From contig NZ_CP049933.1 in assembly GCF_011382985.1 (NCBI RefSeq), positions 496,001 through 560,000 on the forward strand: a DNA stretch of 64,000 nucleotides, in the 5' to 3' direction. The position numbers and the translations under genes were made by a program. Position 1 is the first letter of the stretch, and each line of letters begins with the position of its first letter. Below the pieces are notes generated by a model, which was given only the letters and a program-made list of their open reading frames with translations, made no database searches and was not told the DNA's origin. Shown here one piece after another: positions 59,463 through 64,000 of this stretch. The DNA is from Leucobacter coleopterorum (GTDB taxonomy: Bacteria > Actinomycetota > Actinomycetes > Actinomycetales > Microbacteriaceae).

Positions 59463-60266
59463 TTAGAGGATCTTCGATAGGAACTGTCTGGTGCGGTCGT
59501 GGCTGGGAGCGGTGAACACCAGCTCAGGGTCTCCCTGCTCGATGATGGTTCCGGCGTCCATGACGATCACACGATCAGCGACCTCACGCGTGAACCCCAT
59601 TTCGTGACTGACGATGATCATGGTCATGCCAGCTCCGGCCAGGTCTTTCATCACCTGAAGAACCTCGCCCACCATTTCGGGGTCCAGTGCGCTCGTCGGC
59701 TCGTCGAACAGCATGAGGGCTGGTCGCATGGCGAGCGCGCGGGCGATTGCAACACGCTGCTGCTGACCACCCGAGAGCGAGCGGGGGCGCACATCGGCTT
59801 TGTCGGAAAGGCCAACACGATCCAGCAACTCGCGCGCATAGGCCACTGCCTCGCTTTTCTTCTCTCCTTTGACCCTGACCGGTGAGTGCCAGATGTTTTC
59901 GAGCACCGTCATGTGCGGGAAGAGGTTGAAATGCTGAAACACAAAGCCAATGTTCGAGCGCTGCCTCGCGAGGCTCTTCTCCGAGATCTCTGAGACCTTG
60001 CCGCCTTCGCGCTCTCGTTCGCCGATCCTCTCCCCATTGACATGGATCTCGCCGCTTTCAATCGCCTCTAGCCGGTTAAGTGTTCGGAGGAACGTGGTTT
60101 TGCCGGCCCCCGATGGCCCAACCAGCACAACAACCTCTCCGCGTTCAACCTCGATCGACACGTTGGTCAAAATGTGCCTGTCGCCAAACCACTTGTTGAC
60201 GTCAACCGTGCGAACGATTGGACCGTCCGTAATGGAGATTGGTGTGGTGTATTCGGTGCCGTTCAT
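59463..60266 (-). CDS. Amino-acid ABC transporter ATP-binding protein
   Basis: 267 aa, intact. Walker [11 protein letters not shown]-loop [12 protein letters not shown], signature LSGGQQQRV, Walker [14 protein letters not shown]-loop VSHEM. Its start overlaps the permease stop (ATGA). Third gene of a minus-strand importer operon. Confidence 0.93.
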   Translation of the reverse strand: MNGTEYTTPISITDGPIVRTVDVNKWFGDRHILTNVSIEVERGEVVVLVGPSGAGKTTFLRTLNRLEAIESGEIHVNGERIGEREREGGKVSEISEKSLARQRSNIGFVFQHFNLFPHMTVLENIWHSPVRVKGEKKSEAVAYARELLDRVGLSDKADVRPRSLSGGQQQRVAIARALAMRPALMLFDEPTSALDPEMVGEVLQVMKDLAGAGMTMIIVSHEMGFTREVADRVIVMDAGTIIEQGDPELVFTAPSHDRTRQFLSKIL

Positions 60267-61072
60267 GCCTGGGCTCCTTCTAACTCAGCAAGGGGATTCT
60301 TCGGGGCGATCTGGTCGCGTTTACTGCGCATGCCGAACAGGCGCTTCCAGATTGATTCGGCCTTCGGCAGGCCCGCTTTGGTGTTGAGCCAGTTTTCGAT
60401 TGAGGTTTGGATCACCGTCCAGATCGTTGTGAGCAGCAGGTAATACAGCGCCACCACAATGTAGATTTCAAAGGCCTTAAACGTGGAGGAGGCCATCGTT
60501 CCGCCGATCTGAAACATCTCCGCAACACCAATAATGGAGAGCACCGATGTGCTCTTCATGAGTCCGTTAAACGAGTTGCCGAGTGGTGGCACCATCACCC
60601 TGATCGCCTGGGGCACGATGATCCAGCGCATCGCACTCAGAGAGGTCATTCCGAGAGAGAGTGCAGCCTCGGTTTGACCTTTTTCGATAGATTCGAGCCC
60701 TCCGCGCACGATCTCCGAGATGTAGGCGCTCTCGTTAAGCATGAGCCCGATAATCGCTGCTTGCACGGCACCCTTTACGAGAAAGCCGATCGAGAAGTCT
60801 TCGAATCGAAAAAGGTTTGCCGCGGCGAAGCCGGTGTAAAGAATCACGAGCTGGACGAGTAGCGGAGTGCCGCGAATGATCCAGATGTAGATGCTCGCAA
60901 TGATGCGAAGCGGGAGGAACCGGCTTCTGCCCATGAGCGCGATAACGAGCCCGAGTATCAGGGCGAGCGCCATCGCGACGACGGAGATTGTGACGGTAAG
61001 TGCGAGGCCATTGAGAAAGCTGGAGTTCGGGGTGAGTAGGCTCGCCCAAAAGTAGTCCCAGTCGAATGTCAT
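60263..61072 (-). CDS. Amino-acid ABC transporter permease
   Basis: 269 aa, intact. Several membrane helices ([15 protein letters not shown]), [15 protein letters not shown] and the coupling loop [20 protein letters not shown]. Lies between the binding protein (29 nt upstream) and the ATPase. Confidence 0.92.
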   Translation of the reverse strand: MTFDWDYFWASLLTPNSSFLNGLALTVTISVVAMALALILGLVIALMGRSRFLPLRIIASIYIWIIRGTPLLVQLVILYTGFAAANLFRFEDFSIGFLVKGAVQAAIIGLMLNESAYISEIVRGGLESIEKGQTEAALSLGMTSLSAMRWIIVPQAIRVMVPPLGNSFNGLMKSTSVLSIIGVAEMFQIGGTMASSTFKAFEIYIVVALYYLLLTTIWTVIQTSIENWLNTKAGLPKAESIWKRLFGMRSKRDQIAPKNPLAELEGAQA

Positions 61073-61101
61073 GAATTGTGTCCTTCTCGTCCTATTCGGG
61101 G

Positions 61102-61982
61102 CTACTCAGCTGATGTAATGTCGTTAGCTTCCATATTCCACTTCTTGAGAATTGAGGCATAGCTTCCGTCGTCAACGGTGGTTGCAAAAGCCTCATCAAG
61201 GGCCTTGTTGAGGTCGGTATTCGCCTTGAGTGTCGCGGCGCCGATGCGAATCTTGCCGCTTGGCTCACCGATCATCTTGAATGCGCCCTCAGATTCCTTC
61301 TCGTAGAAAGCCATGATTTCGGACGTGTCAACAAACGCGTCCGCTTGGCCAGCGATGACTTGTTGCACGGCGCTTGTGCTCTCGTCGACAAGTGTGATTT
61401 CGATGGTCTTTTTGCCCGCTGCCGCGCATCCTTTTGAGAGTTCTTCGGTCGCGGCTCCGCCAGTAGCTCCCGTGATGCCGATGACATTTGTGCCGCAGAG
61501 GCTGTCATCGAAGCCGGTGATCTTTTTCGGGTTTGCCTTGCTCACTCCTGCACCGGTTCCTGAATAGAGGTACGGAACAAAGTTCGCGATCTCTTCGCGC
61601 TCGGGCTTGATGTAGAGCGATCCCATAATCACGTCACACTGCTTCGCCTGGAGTGCCGGGATAAGGCCGGAGAACGCATACTCTTCGAAGGCCGCTGTGA
61701 GGCCGAGTCCCTTTGCGAGCGAGTGTGCGATATCGATTTCAACACCCTGAAGCTCGTTGTTCTCGTCGTAGAAGATGTTGGGTGGGGTATCACCCGTGCA
61801 AACGGTGAGTTTGTCGGCTTTGATAACCGTGGGTGGTGTTACCTTGGCGGCCTTGCCGCTTGAATGAGCCTCGGAAGTCTGGGGAGTCTCAGTGCTGCAA
61901 GCGGTGAGTGAGACAGCTAGCCCTGCGGTGAAAAGTAGGGCGGCTATGCGTGTACCAGACGAGATGGATGGGGGAAAGCCAC
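61102..61982 (-). CDS. Amino-acid ABC substrate-binding lipoprotein (one frameshift)
   Basis: Frame-corrected 293 aa from GTG 61982, which has AAAGGAG 8 nt upstream; the frame breaks in the GGGGG at 61970-61974 and one added base connects the start (MAFPPSISSGTRIAALL) to lipobox SLTAC. Family 3 binding domain: LTVCTGDTPPNIFYDENN, VIMGSLYIKPEREEIANFVP. Divergent from a FadR-type regulator and a gamma-glutamyltransferase, so a gamma-glutamyl compound or its product is a possible ligand. Confidence 0.88.
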
Positions 61983-62040
61983 GGTGATTTCTCCTTTGTA
62001 ATCGTGAAAGCTCTTGTCGGCCGCCACACAATCAGGTGTA

Positions 62041-62069
62041 TGATCGATCAACAGTTGGTAGGACCAACT
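62041..62069. promoter_or_regulatory. FadR/GntR-type operator and adjacent palindrome
   Basis: AGTTGGT-AGG-ACCAACT (62053-62069) is a perfect palindrome with the TTGGTnnnACCAA form bound by FCD-type GntR regulators. A second perfect palindrome, TGATCGATCA, lies at 62041-62050. Both sit between the importer operon (minus) and the regulator gene (plus), 71 nt upstream of the importer's GTG, so one site could control both directions. Confidence 0.65.
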
Positions 62070-62193
62070 AGGGAACTGAGAGGACAATACCCCGGATCAG
62101 GCATCGCCGTCAACACATGCGATTTCTGTGGCAAGGGTCCGGGGTGACGATCCGGCTTCGGCTACTATCGCGATAGGTAAAGAGGAGAATCGA

Positions 62194-62916
62194 ATGGATT
62201 GGACCGCAATTGGTCGCGCGACGACGCTGTCACTGCCGGATCGGCTCTCCGTCGATCTGGAACGTTTGATTTTAGAGGGAGAACTCGCTCCTGGTGAAAA
62301 ACTCCCTGCCGAGCGCGAACTCGCCGAGCACTTGGGTGTCTCACGCGTCTCAATTCGTGAGGCTCTTCGAGAACTGGAAAACCGCGGCCTTATTGACCGC
62401 AGGCCAGGCCGGGGCACCATCGTATTGAAGCCCGGTGAGCGCGCGCGCATTTCTGAAGACGTGATCGGCACAATTGAGTCCCTACGACCCGGTCTCGCCG
62501 ACATTATGGAATTGCGTTCTATTGTGGAGCCGCCAATTGCCCGCATCACCGCCGAACGTGCGACTCCGCGCGATCTGGCTCAGTTAAGTGAGCTAGTTGA
62601 GGCAATGGAAGCCGACGTGAGTAAAGAACGCTACGCGGAACTCGACCGCGCCTTCCATCAGGCCATCGCCCAATACGCTCACAACCCCCTGCTTGAACTC
62701 ATCAATGAGCAGATTGCCACCCAGATTGCGCCGAGCCGGGCTAACAGGTACCAGACCCGCGAGCGCCGCGCCGCTTCGAGTGCCGCGCACCGACGCATCT
62801 ACGAGGCCATTGCCGAGGGCAATGGTGAATTAGCCGAGCAAGAAGCTCGGGCCCACGTGCTCGACATCAGCAAACAAATCGACCGTGTGGTGAAAAAGGC
62901 CGGGAGGACCCCTTGA
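62194..62916 (+). CDS. FadR/GntR-family regulator, FCD subgroup
   Basis: 240 aa, intact. AGAGGAG before ATG. Winged helix LAPGEKLPAERELAEHLGVS followed by RVSIREALRELENRGLIDRR, then an FCD domain (IMELRSIVEPPIARITAERA, LDRAFHQAIAQYAHNPLLEL). The palindromic site upstream fits this subgroup. Probably controls the divergent importer and the gamma-glutamyltransferase gene that overlaps its end. Confidence 0.92.
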   Translation: MDWTAIGRATTLSLPDRLSVDLERLILEGELAPGEKLPAERELAEHLGVSRVSIREALRELENRGLIDRRPGRGTIVLKPGERARISEDVIGTIESLRPGLADIMELRSIVEPPIARITAERATPRDLAQLSELVEAMEADVSKERYAELDRAFHQAIAQYAHNPLLELINEQIATQIAPSRANRYQTRERRAASSAAHRRIYEAIAEGNGELAEQEARAHVLDISKQIDRVVKKAGRTP

Positions 62917-64000
62917 ACTCGATGACCGCAACGCCCACGCCTCGCGGAGCTATCTCCACCTCTCACTATCTCGCGACCGAGGCAGGGGCCGCCGCGATTG
63001 AGGCAGGTGGCAACGCCATCGACGCTGCGCTCGCCGCCGCAGCGACACTCTGTGTGGTGTACCCGAACAACGTGGCCCTCGGTGGCGACCTCGTGGCGCT
63101 CGTGCGCAGCCCCGACGGGCGGGTGCGGTTTCTCAACGCGACGGGAACCGCGCCGAGCGAGCAGACGCTCGAAGCCCTCAGACAGAAGCACGGCGACAGA
63201 CTCCCTCTGCGCGGTCTCGACGCCATCACGGTTCCCGGGGGCGTTCGCGGTTGGGAAGCGCTGCACAGCTACGGGGCGACCCGAAGCTGGGCTGACCATC
63301 TCGATACCGCGACCAGGCTCGCCGAAGACGGCTTTCCAAACTCACACTCGGTTGCCGTTGCTCTGGTCAAGGCACAAGACTCGCTCGGCAAGGATCCCGG
63401 CGCGAGTGCCGTGTTCTATCCGGACGGCAAACCCATCGCAGAGGGTGAGACGTTGCGACAGCCCGCGCTCGCGGCCTCACTGCGCCGCCTGGCTGAGGGT
63501 GGAGCCGACGAGTTCTACGAGGGTGAGCTTGCTTCGAAGTGGGTCACCGGTTTAGCGCAGCGCGGATCCCGAATCTCCCTGAAAGACGCGGCGGACTACA
63601 GGCCGGTGTGGGCTGATCCTCTCGACGGATCCTTCGCGGGACTGCGTGTGCTCACCAGCCCGCCCAACACCTCCGGGTTTATGCTGTTGCGCGCGCTCAA
63701 TGCGGTGGCTGCCGGCATCGACGATCCGCTTGGAGATGGTGCGGGCAAGCTCGCTGCGGCCTTCTGCGACAGCAACACGGTGCGGGCCGCAGCTCTCGCC
63801 GATCCCGCGTTTGGTGGCGCGTCGGGTGAGGATCTCGTGCGCATGGACGCGCCGGAGCTGGCAGTTGCGGGAGACCCCAAAGCAAACGGAGACACCGTTG
63901 GTCTCAGCGCGATCAGCGCGGACGGCTGGGCGGTGTCGCTCATCAACTCGGTGTACTGGGATTTCGGGGCGCACATTCTGGAGCCAGAGACCGGCATCAT
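62913..64000 (+). CDS. Gamma-glutamyltransferase (3' partial)
   Basis: Starts at TTG 62913, overlapping the regulator stop (TTGA), or at ATG 62922; it runs off the window end after ~362 codons. Early GAISTSHYLATEAGAAAIEA and GGNAIDAALAAAATLCVVYP, LDAITVPGGVRGWEALH, and the autocleavage/catalytic Thr in GDTVGLSAISADGWAVSLIN (Thr codon 63894-63896). Members hydrolyse or transfer gamma-glutamyl groups. No secretion signal is seen, so it may be cytoplasmic, as in ywrD-type enzymes. It probably works on a compound brought in by the divergent importer. Confidence 0.88.
   Translation, partial: MNSMTATPTPRGAISTSHYLATEAGAAAIEAGGNAIDAALAAAATLCVVYPNNVALGGDLVALVRSPDGRVRFLNATGTAPSEQTLEALRQKHGDRLPLRGLDAITVPGGVRGWEALHSYGATRSWADHLDTATRLAEDGFPNSHSVAVALVKAQDSLGKDPGASAVFYPDGKPIAEGETLRQPALAASLRRLAEGGADEFYEGELASKWVTGLAQRGSRISLKDAADYRPVWADPLDGSFAGLRVLTSPPNTSGFMLLRALNAVAAGIDDPLGDGAGKLAAAFCDSNTVRAAALADPAFGGASGEDLVRMDAPELAVAGDPKANGDTVGLSAISADGWAVSLINSVYWDFGAHILEPETGI

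Overview
The window reads as chromosomal DNA of a high-GC actinobacterium, probably of the Microbacteriaceae (my inference, not proven). The reasons are: moderately high GC; GTG and TTG starts; several genes that appear leaderless (a -10 box 6-7 nt before the start codon); surface proteins ending in LAxTG sortase motifs; System II cytochrome c maturation genes; and menaquinone-type respiration genes. I found no tRNA, rRNA, CRISPR array, transposase or phage gene.

A dominant technical feature is that at least 25 genes are interrupted by a one-base loss. Every case I could reconstruct is a net -1, usually inside a G or C run, and essential genes are hit (pyrE, a diaminopimelate decarboxylase, a polyprenyl diphosphate synthase). 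I read these as consensus errors and annotate each as one gene spanning the break. After adding the missing bases, each reconstructed gene has a length divisible by three.

Layout. 1-10.2 kb: the 3' part of an ECF-like sigma factor fused to a zinc-finger/transmembrane/extracellular tail, followed by two large DUF11-repeat surface proteins with LAxTG anchors. 10.5-14.6 kb: an amino-acid ABC importer coupled to a luciferase-like monooxygenase and a GNAT acetyltransferase, resembling S-alkylcysteine salvage operons. 15.1-16.9 kb: a secreted protein with three SLH motifs. 17.3-21.0 kb: a phosphatase and the cytochrome c maturation genes tlpA-ccdA-resB, without the expected ccsA/resC.

21.2-27.0 kb: a compact membrane-lipid cassette. 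It encodes a UbiA prenyltransferase, a PEP-synthase-like phosphotransferase, a CDP-alcohol phosphatidyltransferase, a GNAT protein, a dolichol/phytol-kinase-like protein and a convergent CDP-archaeol-synthase-like cytidylyltransferase. It is bordered on the left by resB and on the right by a diverged 75-bp copy of the resB 3' end, so it looks inserted. This is my best candidate for an undescribed system: a small prenyl/phospholipid pathway.

27.2-36 kb: a gene remnant, a flavin reductase divergent from an ArsR-type regulator, menaquinone methyltransferase with a Lys/Ala/Pro tail, polyprenyl synthase, ferredoxin-NADP reductase, a membrane acyltransferase and a two-component system. 36-43.5 kb: a short ORF with a strong ribosome-binding site ahead of an asymmetric ABC exporter pair, a novel membrane protein with an internal repeat, a sirtuin and a PucR-type regulator. 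43.6-47.7 kb: a diaminopimelate decarboxylase with an amino-acid ABC importer. 47.8-55.2 kb: a hydrolase, a small calycin-like protein, and an Lrp regulator divergent from a peptide ABC importer. 55.2-59.5 kb: a toxin-antitoxin pair with a broken toxin, a GntR regulator divergent from a nitrilase/permease pair, and pyrE. 59.5-64 kb: a third amino-acid importer divergent from a FadR-type regulator and a gamma-glutamyltransferase that runs off the end.
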